Shown: positions 1 through 8,379 of the stretch, piece by piece
Numbering within the stretch: the first letter of the stretch is position 1
Layout: the number at the start of each line of letters is the position of its first letter
From: Bacteroidaceae bacterium
GTDB taxonomy: Bacteria > Bacteroidota > Bacteroidia > Bacteroidales > Bacteroidaceae
Direction: 5' to 3'
DNA length: 32,789 nt
Assembly: GCA_017516265.1 (NCBI GenBank)
Contig: JAFXDL010000002.1
Coordinates: forward strand, 1 to 32,789
Notes under the pieces: model-generated
Told to the model about the DNA's origin: nothing
Databases searched by the model: none
Seen by the model: only the letters and a program-made list of their open reading frames with translations
Made by a program: the position numbers and the translations under genes

Positions 1-1886
1 ACGAACCCGTGGATACGGGCGAGGTGGTGAGACCCGATGTGCCCAGCAAACCTGTCATCTATGTGCCCACCATACACGAGGGGGACAATGTGACGGAGTT
101 TCCGCACAATCCGGCGGTGGACGACATGCTTTCGTCTGTGAAGCCTGCCAAGCAGGAGTTCACCATGACCATCGAAGGAGAGTACCTGCGCATCAAAGGA
201 ACGCTGATGGCACGCGGATACGACAAGCACTACATCCATTGCCAAATCATCGGCGACTCGGTACACCTGCAACGCTTTGATATGGACCCCGAAAGCACGG
301 ACATGATTCTGCACAACGTGGACATCCGCATCCCCGGATTCACCGAGGACTACTACAAAGTGACGCTGGCCGAACAGAACGACGTGCCCATCTACAAGCA
401 ATACATGATGATGGCAAAGGTGGTGACGAGGAGTACCACCTACAAACCAACCGAATTCTCTGTGACGGGGACAAAATGGTATGCAAACAGACATTACGAA
501 AATCTCCTGTTTGGGAACAACAAATACAGCAATACACCAGTATGTTACAGCTTGGGAGAAGATACTATTTGCAATGGAGAAACATACAAATCTTTTTATG
601 TGAATGGAAAATCTTATGGGGCAATCCGCGAGCATAACGGACAGGTCTGGTATTATCCCAATGAGAATTATCCGTATGCATTAAAAAAAGATACACCTTA
701 CCTGCTTTATGATTTTACCTTGCAAGTCGGTGATATTATTTATTCCAATGAGTTTTTCGCTGGTTACACAAAGGATATTAAACCGGATTATATTATTCCA
801 GACTATATTGATCCTGATTTTAGTGATGATTATGAACTTTACTTCTATCCATGTGTGGTAAAAGACACCTATGAGATAAATGGTCGTAAGGTGATAGAAT
901 TTGAATATGGTGAACAATGGATTGAAGGTATAGGAAGTAGTAAATCGGCATTCTTCTCGCCTTGGGATCAATATCCTACAGATGGTTCTTCTGGATGGGA
1001 AAGAGTATATCAAGTGGTATCAGATGGGAAAACCATCTATTTCAATGGCGATGTGGCCGACCCAGATGCTACTCCGTGGTTAAAAGCAGGTATGTCATGG
1101 GCACAAAATTGGGGCTATAATGAAACCTCCAATGGCCGCTTCCAACACTTTGTGCTAAATGAAGAAATCAGACCCGGAACATTTGTTCTTGGCAGCACAA
1201 CAAGTGACTCTGGTAATTTTTTTAATCATATGCAGGAATTCAACGGTAAAGTATATGTTATAGACACATTCAATCATGGCATAGAACTTTGTTATGACTT
1301 TACGGCACAAGAAGGTGACCAAATACCTTTATTATCATATTGGTACCAAGATGCTTTCACCCCTTCCGCTCCAATAGTCAAATATGACACTTGCACCGTT
1401 ACAAAAGTAGATCTGGTGGAAATTAATGGAACGATGCGCAAACGGATATTTGTAAAAGGAGAACGTGAAGACATTTGGGTGGAAGGAATCGGTTCTCTCA
1501 CTCGCGTACTCCCTTTTGATGGTTTCGGTTCTGCTTCAGGAAAAATGCTCACACCAAGCCGTATCACTTGCCTTTGCCAAGATGAAGAGATATTGTACCT
1601 ACATCCCGACTTTATTGATTGCACCACACAGCGAACAGATAAAGTGGTATCTTTGAACAAAGAATGCTCCAACATACAGACTATAGGCGCATCCCTCCTC
1701 TGCACCGCCCCCGATGCCGTGAAGCTGGAAGTCTATACCATGGATGCCATCAAGGTGGGCGAAACCCGCTTTGTGGATGGAGAGGCAACGGTGAAGGTGG
1801 GCGAAGTTCCTGCTATGTATCTCTACATCGTGACTTATCCAGACGGACGGCGGGAAAGTGGAAAGGCGATGATAAGTGAAGAGTGA
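1..1886 (+). CDS. Secreted mosaic protein with T9SS-like tail, 5' partial (copy 1)
   Basis: The reading frame is open from base 3 (Glu-Pro-Val-Asp-Thr-Gly) to TGA at 1884-1886, so the gene begins left of the window; the GTG at 9 is internal. Compared with the paralogue at 2130, about the first 54 residues, including the signal peptide, are missing. Order: a conserved N-terminal region to about base 434, then two copies of a beta-rich module (GEDTICNGET, LLYDFTLQVGD, QWIEGIGS, and later CYDFTAQEGD, IWVEGIGS), then a tail of about 60 residues (LEVYTMDAIKVGE, PAMYLYIVTYPDG) that resembles type A T9SS sorting domains. I do not recognise a catalytic function. The middle (about 435-1690) is visibly AT-richer than both ends, which suggests a mosaic origin. 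Inferred location is the cell surface or outside the cell. Confidence 0.85.
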   Translation, partial: EPVDTGEVVRPDVPSKPVIYVPTIHEGDNVTEFPHNPAVDDMLSSVKPAKQEFTMTIEGEYLRIKGTLMARGYDKHYIHCQIIGDSVHLQRFDMDPESTDMILHNVDIRIPGFTEDYYKVTLAEQNDVPIYKQYMMMAKVVTRSTTYKPTEFSVTGTKWYANRHYENLLFGNNKYSNTPVCYSLGEDTICNGETYKSFYVNGKSYGAIREHNGQVWYYPNENYPYALKKDTPYLLYDFTLQVGDIIYSNEFFAGYTKDIKPDYIIPDYIDPDFSDDYELYFYPCVVKDTYEINGRKVIEFEYGEQWIEGIGSSKSAFFSPWDQYPTDGSSGWERVYQVVSDGKTIYFNGDVADPDATPWLKAGMSWAQNWGYNETSNGRFQHFVLNEEIRPGTFVLGSTTSDSGNFFNHMQEFNGKVYVIDTFNHGIELCYDFTAQEGDQIPLLSYWYQDAFTPSAPIVKYDTCTVTKVDLVEINGTMRKRIFVKGEREDIWVEGIGSLTRVLPFDGFGSASGKMLTPSRITCLCQDEEILYLHPDFIDCTTQRTDKVVSLNKECSNIQTIGASLLCTAPDAVKLEVYTMDAIKVGETRFVDGEATVKVGEVPAMYLYIVTYPDGRRESGKAMISEE

Positions 1887-1905
1887 AGAACGAAGAGTGA
1901 AGAAC
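1878..1905 (+). repeat. 14-bp tandem direct repeat over the stop codon
   Basis: GAAGAGTGAAGAAC occurs twice head to tail at 1878-1891 and 1892-1905, overlapping the TGA of the first gene. A degenerate GAAGAATAAAGAGTAAAGAATGAAG version follows the stop of the second paralogue in two shorter runs near 3837-3866. The repeat seems to belong to the duplicated 3' end. Confidence 0.7.
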
Positions 1906-2066
1906 GAAAAAGGAGAAAACTGTCGGGAAAGACTCATATTATATTTCAACTGTCCCAACTCTTATTTTTCCACCAACAAGCTTCATTATTAGCGATATAC
2001 AAAACCAAATTATAAAGAAACTAGAAGCCAGACTGTACCCAAGGAAAGAAAATAACCCACCAAAAG

Positions 2067-2098
2067 TTTGCACTGGCAAATAATAACCGCTACATTTG
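2067..2098 (+). promoter_or_regulatory. Bacteroidales-type promoter for the second secreted paralogue
   Basis: TTTG at 2067-2070 and TACATTTG at 2091-2098 are 20 bases apart, matching the Bacteroides -33 TTTG / -7 TAnnTTTG pattern. The start codon is at 2130, giving a leader of roughly 25 bases. The tandem copy therefore probably has its own transcription start. Confidence 0.75.
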
Positions 2099-2129
2099 CC
2101 GATGCAAACAACAAAAAAATATTATTGCC

Positions 2130-3845
2130 ATGAAGAGATTTACCTTATTCTTATTGATGATTGCCGGTCTGCTGAGCGGACGGGCAAGCGAAACATGGAA
2201 CCAGTTTCTGACCGTGGAAACTGACACAGCCGAGTATGTGGCGCCCAAAGACACGACGGTATATATCCCGCCTGTGGACACCACACACTACGAACCCGTG
2301 GATACGGGCGAGGTGGTGAGACCCGATGTGCCCAGCAAACCTGTCATCTATGTGCCCACCATACACGAGGGGGACAATGTGACGGAGTTTCCGCACAATC
2401 CGGCGGTGGACGACATGCTGTCGTCTGTGAAGCCCGCCAAGCAGGAGTTCACCATGACCATCGAGGGGGAGTACCTGCGCATCAAAGGAACGCTGATGGC
2501 ACGCGGATACGACAAGCACTACATCCATTGCCAAATCATCGGCGACTCGGTACACCTGCAACGCTTTGACATGGACCCCGAGAGCACGGACATGATTCTG
2601 CACAACGTGGACATCCGCATCCCCGGATTCACCGAGGACTACTACAAAGTGACGCTGGCCGAGCAGAACGACGTGCCCATCTACAAACAATACATGATGA
2701 TGGCAAAGGCGGTGACGAGGAGTGAAAGACAAACCATTCTGCTCATTGAAGAAGGAAAGGAATGGACAACACACAGTCAAATAGTGTATCCATACGCACC
2801 AATGATTACCCACAAAATGAGAATTGAAGGGGATACGATTGTGAATGGAGAAACACGCAAAAAGCTTCATTGCAAGACCATAAATGAATATGGAGAGGAA
2901 CGTGAATCCTTCGAATATTGCCATCAAGAAGGAGAGGCTTTCTATCGGAATGGCAAGAAAATGTTCGACTTTGGACTACAAGTAGGAGATACCTTCCATG
3001 TTGACAGAACTGAAGTGTTAGCCGTGACTGAAGTCAGCACCATTGTTCTGAATGACGGTGTTTCACGCAAATGTCTTTCTATGGGAATTTGGACTTCTGA
3101 TTCAGGTATCACCCCTGCTATGGACAAATGGATAGAGGGTATCGGTTCTTTAGAAATGGGGATTCATGATAATTCCATCATGAGAATGGGAACTAAGATT
3201 GAATTACAGAGTGTCATCTCTAACAATGAATATATCTATAAAAAAGAGGTTAAAAGTGAATACCCTTACACACCCGTTGTCATCAAAGGCAGTCCAACCC
3301 TCAAAAATCCTTCTACCGATGACAAAATCGAATTTGCCATTGAATTGGGAATATTCCAAGGGAATGACACTTACAAACAACAATTGGATAGTATCGTCGG
3401 AAATACAATCTACACCAGTGGTACCTACAATAGGTATTGGCCTGGTATCGCAACATTCAACCAAACAAAAACTCTGACATTGGGAAAACTGAAAGAGGGT
3501 GATTATACTTTACATCATAACATTCGCGGTCTCAATGGCAGTGCTCCGACAAATATCGACACAACATTCACATACACATTCACGGTAGTGAATCCCAAAC
3601 AGATTAGAGACCTAACAAGACAGGATTTACAAATCCGTACTACATTCTCCACCCTCCACTGCACCGCCCCCAATGCCGTGAAGCTGGAAGTCTATACCAT
3701 GGATGCAATCAAGGTAGGCGAAGCCCGATTTGTGGATGGAGAGGCAACGGTGAAGGTGGGCCAAGTTCCTGCCATGTATCTCTACGTCGTGACTTATCCT
3801 GACGGACGACGGGAAAGCGGAAAAGCGAGGGTAAGTGAAGAATAA
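2130..3845 (+). CDS. Secreted mosaic protein with T9SS-like tail (copy 2)
   Basis: This 571-residue protein starts with a clear signal peptide (MKRFTLFLLMIAGLLSGRAS). Residues about 54-198 match copy 1 almost exactly: the DNA at 2290-2723 aligns to 1-434 with no gaps and about nine substitutions, nearly all silent. The middle differs from copy 1 but holds one copy of the same module (EGDTIVNGET, FDFGLQVGDTF, KWIEGIGS). After it comes a stretch that could be an Ig-like beta domain (PVVIKGSPTLKNPS to YTFTVVNP). The last about 60 residues (LEVYTMDAIKVGEARF, PAMYLYVVTYPDG) match the copy 1 tail and resemble a T9SS type A C-terminal domain. No catalytic motif is recognised. The ATG at 2130 is chosen because it begins the signal peptide just downstream of a good promoter. 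Confidence 0.88.
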   Translation: MKRFTLFLLMIAGLLSGRASETWNQFLTVETDTAEYVAPKDTTVYIPPVDTTHYEPVDTGEVVRPDVPSKPVIYVPTIHEGDNVTEFPHNPAVDDMLSSVKPAKQEFTMTIEGEYLRIKGTLMARGYDKHYIHCQIIGDSVHLQRFDMDPESTDMILHNVDIRIPGFTEDYYKVTLAEQNDVPIYKQYMMMAKAVTRSERQTILLIEEGKEWTTHSQIVYPYAPMITHKMRIEGDTIVNGETRKKLHCKTINEYGEERESFEYCHQEGEAFYRNGKKMFDFGLQVGDTFHVDRTEVLAVTEVSTIVLNDGVSRKCLSMGIWTSDSGITPAMDKWIEGIGSLEMGIHDNSIMRMGTKIELQSVISNNEYIYKKEVKSEYPYTPVVIKGSPTLKNPSTDDKIEFAIELGIFQGNDTYKQQLDSIVGNTIYTSGTYNRYWPGIATFNQTKTLTLGKLKEGDYTLHHNIRGLNGSAPTNIDTTFTYTFTVVNPKQIRDLTRQDLQIRTTFSTLHCTAPNAVKLEVYTMDAIKVGEARFVDGEATVKVGQVPAMYLYVVTYPDGRRESGKARVSEE

Positions 3846-3863
3846 AGAGTAAAGAATGAAGAA

Positions 3864-3899
3864 TGAAAGCGGCTCCGCCGCCCCACGGAACCGCTTTCT
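3864..3899. terminator. Imperfect hairpin after the paralogue pair
   Basis: GAAAGCGGCTCCG pairs with CGGAACCGCTTTC with one mismatch. No T-run follows directly, so it probably works with the stronger hairpin just downstream or is a REP-like element. Confidence 0.5.
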
Positions 3900-3908
3900 A
3901 CCGATAAC

Positions 3909-3950
3909 AAAGCCGCTTTCGGGAGACACCGAAGGCGGCTTTGCTTTTTT
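3909..3950 (+). terminator. Rho-independent terminator
   Basis: AAAGCCGCTTTCGG pairs with CCGAAGGCGGCTTT (one G-T wobble) around a short loop and is followed by GCTTTTTT. It closes the transcription unit of the tandem secreted genes. Confidence 0.85.
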
Positions 3951-4119
3951 AGGGAGTATTCCCAAACTGCCGGGTGAATGGCCATCTGATGTTTTGCTTC
4001 ATCAGCGAGCACTCGAACCTAGGAATCCTATTTGAACTTTGAACTTAGGGTGTCCAATTTGAAGGCCCCTGTTTTTCGTTCTGATTCAATGCGTAAGTCT
4101 ATGAGGTTCAGTAGTAACT

Positions 4120-4285
4120 AACACTCTTCCTCTGTTCATAGAGGAAGGGGACCACCGCCCCAAATAACCTGTGGGCGAGTGGTGAAGGAGTTGAAAAAAA
4201 AGCGAATAATCCAACGGAACTCCTCCACCGCACGCCACTCTTATTCGGGCGGCGGTCCCCCTCCCCTATAAACAGGGGAGGAGTT
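4120..4285. repeat. Large imperfect palindrome, REP/MITE-like
   Basis: The left arm 4120-4193 and right arm 4218-4285 are imperfect reverse complements. Shared blocks include CTGTT.ATAG, GGGGACC.CCGCCC, a GTGG block, and GGTG.AGGAGTT. The arms surround an A-rich centre. No open frame of note lies in it. The rest of 3951-4431 holds only short GAACTTTGAAC-type direct repeats (4030-4048 and 4344-4375) and a small TACCA/TGGTA hairpin (4401-4415). Confidence 0.75.
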
Positions 4286-4431
4286 GTAGATACTCAGTCT
4301 ACGGAAATCATAAAACAGGATACCACAAATCGGACACCTTACCTTGAACTTTGAACCTTGAACTTTGAACCTTGTTTATCACTTAAAAAGGAATATCCCC
4401 TACCAATCACTGGTAATTGGGATTTTTTGCC

Positions 4432-4439
4432 TACCTTTG
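4432..4439 (+). promoter_or_regulatory. Candidate -7 box for flavoredoxin operon
   Basis: TACCTTTG matches TAnnTTTG, 49 bases before the ATG at 4489. No convincing -33 TTTG is seen at the expected spacing. Confidence 0.5.
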
Positions 4440-4488
4440 TGGGCTGTATTATATATTTATATAAAGATGTAAGTTATAAGCAAGTAAT

Positions 4489-5055
4489 ATGATGAAAAGT
4501 TTTGGACAAAAGCCGTGGGTACTCCCACAACCGGTGCTGATTATCGGCACATATAACAGTGACGGTACCCCCAATGCCATGAATGCCGCATGGGGCGGAC
4601 AATGGGACATGAAGGAGATAATGATTAGCATGGGAGCTCATGCTACGACCGAGAATCTTGACAGATGTGGAGATTTCACTGTGGCCTTCGCTACAAAGGA
4701 GACAATGGTGGCATCGGACTTTGTCGGTATCGTCAGTGCCAAGAACGACTCTCAGAAAATGCAAAAGACGGGATGGAGCGCCATCAAGGCTGACAATGTG
4801 AATGCTCCCGTTTTTACCGATTTCCCCATGACTCTGGAATGTCGTATCCTTCGCAAGATAGACGAGACATCCGATGGATATAATCTGGTAGCCGAGATAG
4901 TGAACATACTGGTTGACGAAGCCTACATCGGCGAAGACGGGAAGCCGGATGTGGAGAAGATGCAACTCATCACCTATGAACCTGTCCGCCACGGCTACCT
5001 TGTCATGGGCGAACGTGTAGGCAATGCCTTTGCCGACGGGAAAAAGTTGAAGTAA
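4489..5055 (+). CDS. Flavoredoxin / flavin reductase family protein
   Basis: This 188-residue protein fits the flavin reductase-like FMN-binding split-barrel family. Supporting features are the N-terminal QPVLIIGTYNSDGTPNAMNAAWGG strand-loop region (typical flavoredoxin start), the DFTVAFATKETM segment and the C-terminal ITYEPVRHGYLVMGERVGNAF. It is cytosolic, with no signal peptide. The expected role is FMN-dependent electron transfer or flavin reduction; the physiological partner cannot be told. Two ATGs occur in tandem (4489 and 4492), so the start may be one residue later. The next gene begins four bases after its stop, so the two are probably co-transcribed. Confidence 0.88.
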   Translation: MMKSFGQKPWVLPQPVLIIGTYNSDGTPNAMNAAWGGQWDMKEIMISMGAHATTENLDRCGDFTVAFATKETMVASDFVGIVSAKNDSQKMQKTGWSAIKADNVNAPVFTDFPMTLECRILRKIDETSDGYNLVAEIVNILVDEAYIGEDGKPDVEKMQLITYEPVRHGYLVMGERVGNAFADGKKLK

Positions 5056-5059
5056 CCTC

Positions 5060-5362
5060 ATGTATCAGAAGTTCATCATCACAAACGACGGTCTGCTCAA
5101 GTTCGGACACGTCTATCAGCATCGTGATTTGTTGGAACCTGGCGAAAGTTGCCCCTATGGCGGTGGGCTATGGAAGTTCGACGCCACTCGTGGCGCCATC
5201 CTTCTCTATGGCCGTTCGTTCGCGTTTGGTGCCCCCAGTTTCCATGATGTCAGGCGCATCCAGTGGTCGGCTGTCGGAGGCACTCCCCGCCCCCTTTTCT
5301 TTCTGCCTCACTGGCCCTCCGAAGAGCAGTTGTTACCCGTGTGCGTAAACCTGTGTTGGTAA
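5060..5362 (+). CDS. Small conserved-looking hypothetical protein
   Basis: 100 residues, beginning MYQKFIITNDGLLKFGHVYQHRDL and containing a GGGLWKFDATRGAILLYGRSFAFG segment. The codon choice matches neighbouring genes, the start lies four bases after the flavoredoxin stop, and the composition is that of a small folded beta-rich protein, so I take it as real. I recall similar small proteins in other Bacteroides but cannot assign a function. No signal peptide, membrane segment or metal-binding motif is evident. Confidence 0.7.
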   Translation: MYQKFIITNDGLLKFGHVYQHRDLLEPGESCPYGGGLWKFDATRGAILLYGRSFAFGAPSFHDVRRIQWSAVGGTPRPLFFLPHWPSEEQLLPVCVNLCW

Positions 5363-5406
5363 GATTAGGGAATGAGCGAGAGAAAATATGGGATTATATA
5401 GCCCGT

Positions 5407-5414
5407 TACTTTTG
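5407..5414 (+). promoter_or_regulatory. Candidate -7 box for zinc peptidase
   Basis: TACTTTTG matches TAnnTTTG, 41 bases before the ATG at 5456. No clear TTTG is found 20 bases upstream. Confidence 0.55.
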
Positions 5415-5455
5415 CTTCTGCAAAGTGAAAAAGGAACAAAAAAAATAATATTACT

Positions 5456-6322
5456 ATGAGATTAGACGGAAGAAGAGAGAGTCGTCATGTGGACGACCGC
5501 CGCCGTATGGGCGGAGGAAAAAAGGCTGGAATCGGCATCGGTGGTTTGGTCATTGCAGCCCTGCTGACATGGATGATGGGTGGCAATCCGCTCAGTGTAC
5601 TGGAAAATGCAGATTTGGGCAGTGTCCTCGCCGAACAGGGACAAGCATCTGCCTATGAACCGACGGCTGAGGAAGAGGCACTGGCCAAATTCTCGAGCCA
5701 GATATTGGCAGGTACCGAAGATGTGTGGACAAAGGAGTTCCAAAAGATGGGGCGCACCTATGAGCCTCCCCGCCTGGTGCTCTTTACGGGCAGTGTACAG
5801 TCGGGGTGCGGTGGAGCTACAGCTTCGTCGGGCCCATTCTATTGCTCGGCCGATCAGAGTGTGTATATCGACCTCTCTTTCTTTACCCAGATGAAGAGAC
5901 AGTTGGGAGCCGATGGCGACTTTGCCTATGCCTACGTCATTGCGCACGAGGTGGGCCACCACGTGCAGTACCTGCTCGGAATCCTGGACCAGGCCCACCA
6001 GCAGATGAGCCGCGTGAGCGAGAAGGAGAGCAACCGCATCAGTGTCCGCTTGGAGTTGCAGGCCGACTTCCTGGCCGGCATCTGGGCTTATCACGACCAT
6101 CAGATGTTCGGTTCGCTCGAGGATGGCGATATCGAAGAGGGCATCAATGTGGCTTCGCGGATAGGCGACGACTATTTGCAGAAGAAGGCACAGGGATACA
6201 CCGTGCCCGATGCCTTCAACCATGGCACTTCTGCCCAGCGTGTCCGTTGGTTGAAGAAGGGACTCTCCAGCGGGCGCGTCAGCGATGGGGACACCTTCAG
6301 CCAGGATTATGAGGAACTTTGA
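5456..6322 (+). CDS. YpfJ-type neutral zinc metallopeptidase
   Basis: This 288-residue membrane-anchored protein has an Arg-rich N-terminus (MRLDGRRESRHVDDRRRMGG), one membrane segment at about residues 24-42, and a metallopeptidase domain. The zincin motif HEVGHH is at 164-169, with His164 and His168 as zinc ligands and Glu165 as catalytic base; the downstream ELQADFLAGIW (about 200-210) matches the third-ligand region of the putative neutral zinc metallopeptidase family (YpfJ, Zn_peptidase). Length is normal for the family. It probably faces the periplasm; substrates are unknown. It precedes an ABC exporter by 41 bases and may share its transcript. Confidence 0.9.
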   Translation: MRLDGRRESRHVDDRRRMGGGKKAGIGIGGLVIAALLTWMMGGNPLSVLENADLGSVLAEQGQASAYEPTAEEEALAKFSSQILAGTEDVWTKEFQKMGRTYEPPRLVLFTGSVQSGCGGATASSGPFYCSADQSVYIDLSFFTQMKRQLGADGDFAYAYVIAHEVGHHVQYLLGILDQAHQQMSRVSEKESNRISVRLELQADFLAGIWAYHDHQMFGSLEDGDIEEGINVASRIGDDYLQKKAQGYTVPDAFNHGTSAQRVRWLKKGLSSGRVSDGDTFSQDYEEL

Positions 6323-6338
6323 TTCTTGATTGTAGCAG

Positions 6339-6356
6339 ATAGAACCCACCTTTATT
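6339..6356. repeat. Short match to the 17427-17625 inverted-repeat end
   Basis: ATAGAACCCACCTT here is identical to the inside of the terminal repeats of the element at 17427-17625. It sits just before the ABC transporter ATG (6364), as the right-hand copy at 17604 sits just before the glutamine synthetase ATG (17646). Confidence 0.5.
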
Positions 6357-6363
6357 CTTAATT

Positions 6364-8178
6364 ATGAATCTGATAACTCTATTCCGTAAGATAGCCCCTT
6401 ATGTCAGGCCCTATCGGTGGTTGGTGGTGCTGACTCTGGTGCTCACCTTCATCGGCTCGTTCATAGCGCAGATCAATGCTGTCGTACTGGACCGGACGGT
6501 AGATGCCATCAATCGGCTTATCAACACAGACACCCTTGTATGGAGCAAGGCCGCCCATATCCTTACCGTCATCAGCATTGTACTGCTGGGCAAGGAGGTG
6601 CTCTCGGCTGTCATCACGTATGCCCAGCACTACTTTGGCGAGAAAATGCGCATCAATGTGTCAAAGGACCTTTCGCAGGCAGTCATTGACCACATGTTGC
6701 GCTATCGCATGGCCTTCTTTTCGCGCGCCAACAACGAGACGGGCAAGCTGCAGACACGCATCGACCAAGGTGTCAGCAGCCTTTCATCGACGGTGCAGAA
6801 CTTCTTCATCGACCTGCTGCCCCTTTTCATGAGTGCGGCCTTGGCACTGATACTGATGTTTGCTGCCAATGTCTATGTGGGCCTCACGGCACTGGGTATA
6901 GTGCCCATCTACATCTGGATTACAATCCGGCAAGCCCGCCGTTTGCAAGGATGGCGGCGCAACATGCGCTCCTACCGCGAGCAGAAAAGTCACGGAGTGA
7001 TGAATATCATCGAGAGCATCAATGTCATCAAGTCGTTCAACCGCGAACAGATTGAAAGCGAGAAGCAATGGCACCTGCAAACGGAGTTTACAGACAATCA
7101 GATGCTCGTGCGCAAGACCTCGTTCTACTTTGATGGCATGAAGAGTTTTGTCCGCCAGACAGGTACGGTGCTGATCATTATCCTGACGGCTTATCTGGTA
7201 CTTATCGACTATCCGGGGATGACCATCGGTAAGATAATGTACCACGTCATGCTCTTCTCCAATGTGACGGCCCCCATCACCCAGTTGCAACGCATCTTTG
7301 ACCAGATGAATGATGCACTGATATATGCCGAAGGATTCTTTGACATTCTGGAGGCAGACAGTGAGCAGGAACCTACGGGAAAGTACCGTCCTGAACGGGT
7401 GAAGGGTGACTTTGAAATCTCAGCCGTGGATTTCACCTATCCCAATGGCACAAAGGCTTTGCACGACATCAATATGCGCATCGAGAGCGGCAAGATTACA
7501 GCGCTGGTGGGATTGTCAGGGGCCGGGAAATCCACCATCCTCAATCTGCTGGTGAAATTCTATGAGCCCGACTGTGGTTCCATCAGACTCGATGGAGTGG
7601 ACTTGCGCGACTATGACACCCGCTTCTTGCGCGACAATATCGGTATGGTGTTGCAGAAGAACCACATCTTTGACGGCTCCATCGAAGAGAACATACGCTA
7701 TGGATTGCCGAATGCCACACGCGAACAGGTGGAGGAGGCAGCACGCAAGGCATACATCTATGACCAGATTATGAAACTGCCTGATGGATTCGGTTCGAAA
7801 GCCCAACTCCTGTCAGGAGGACAGCAGCAACGCATTGCCATCGCACGTATGTTCTTGAAGAACCCGCCCATCATCTTCCTGGACGAACCCACGGCGTCGT
7901 TGGATGCCATTGCCACCGAACAAATCAAGGCCAGCATTGATGCCATCAAGCGGAACCGCACGGTCATCATCATCTCGCACAGTATCTCCCAAATCATTGA
8001 TAGCGACATCATCTATGCCATGAAGGAAGGACGTGTCGAACAATCGGGAGAGCCTGATGCTCTGTATCGCGAAGGTGGCGTCTATAAGGATATAGTTGAT
8101 GCATCGGCACGCAGCCTCAACATTGACAAACTGGCGCAGACGCTGGATACTGATGGCAACGGAGTGATGTTTGATTAA
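6364..8178 (+). CDS. ABC exporter, fused membrane and ATPase domains
   Basis: 604 residues with the usual half-transporter order: a six-helix membrane domain (about 15-310, first helix WLVVLTLVLTFIGSFI) and then a nucleotide-binding domain. Walker A GLSGAGKST lies near 384, signature LSGGQQQR near 482, Walker B PIIFLDEP near 501 and the switch His in ISHSISQ after it. This is the MsbA/lipid- or drug-export type acting as a dimer in the inner membrane. The cargo cannot be told from sequence. The C-terminal tail (RSLNIDKLAQTLDTDGNG) is short and family-like. Confidence 0.92.
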   Translation: MNLITLFRKIAPYVRPYRWLVVLTLVLTFIGSFIAQINAVVLDRTVDAINRLINTDTLVWSKAAHILTVISIVLLGKEVLSAVITYAQHYFGEKMRINVSKDLSQAVIDHMLRYRMAFFSRANNETGKLQTRIDQGVSSLSSTVQNFFIDLLPLFMSAALALILMFAANVYVGLTALGIVPIYIWITIRQARRLQGWRRNMRSYREQKSHGVMNIIESINVIKSFNREQIESEKQWHLQTEFTDNQMLVRKTSFYFDGMKSFVRQTGTVLIIILTAYLVLIDYPGMTIGKIMYHVMLFSNVTAPITQLQRIFDQMNDALIYAEGFFDILEADSEQEPTGKYRPERVKGDFEISAVDFTYPNGTKALHDINMRIESGKITALVGLSGAGKSTILNLLVKFYEPDCGSIRLDGVDLRDYDTRFLRDNIGMVLQKNHIFDGSIEENIRYGLPNATREQVEEAARKAYIYDQIMKLPDGFGSKAQLLSGGQQQRIAIARMFLKNPPIIFLDEPTASLDAIATEQIKASIDAIKRNRTVIIISHSISQIIDSDIIYAMKEGRVEQSGEPDALYREGGVYKDIVDASARSLNIDKLAQTLDTDGNGVMFD

Positions 8179-8199
8179 GGACTCAACTTTCGCAGGTAA

Positions 8200-8345
8200 A
8201 GGAGTTGCAGGAGTATAGACAATACTTAGGAGTGTAGAAGACAGAAGTGTAGGAGTGCAGACGAATGTGCTGCTTGCATCATAGTCGTCACTATCGTCTA
8301 CACTACTAAGCGAAGCGTCACTTCTACACTCCTGCACTCCTAAAA
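8200..8345. repeat. Palindromic repeat, intergenic copy
   Basis: The stretch contains AGGAGTTGCAGGAGTATAGA, GACAATACTT, AGGAGTGTAG and AGGAGTGCAGACGA on the left and reverse-complement words (TCGTCTACACTACT, CTTCTACACTCCTGCACTCC) on the right, giving an imperfect long hairpin. Several words (GGAGTTGCAG, AGACAATACTT, ACTCCTAAA at the right end) recur in the in-frame copy at 9379-9486. No gene is seen in it. Confidence 0.75.
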
Positions 8346-8379
8346 ATTGAGCTTGCGAAACTTAAAACACATATATATA

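Noticed and set aside
2151..2927. Long minus-strand open frame (258 codons) under the second secreted paralogue
   Set aside because: It is antisense to a well-supported gene with signal peptide, its product is His/Val-rich and unlike a folded protein, and it arises from the codon bias of the plus-strand gene.
5462..6349. Minus-strand open frame (295 codons) opposite the zinc peptidase
   Set aside because: The plus strand holds the HEVGHH peptidase; the antisense product has no recognisable domain.
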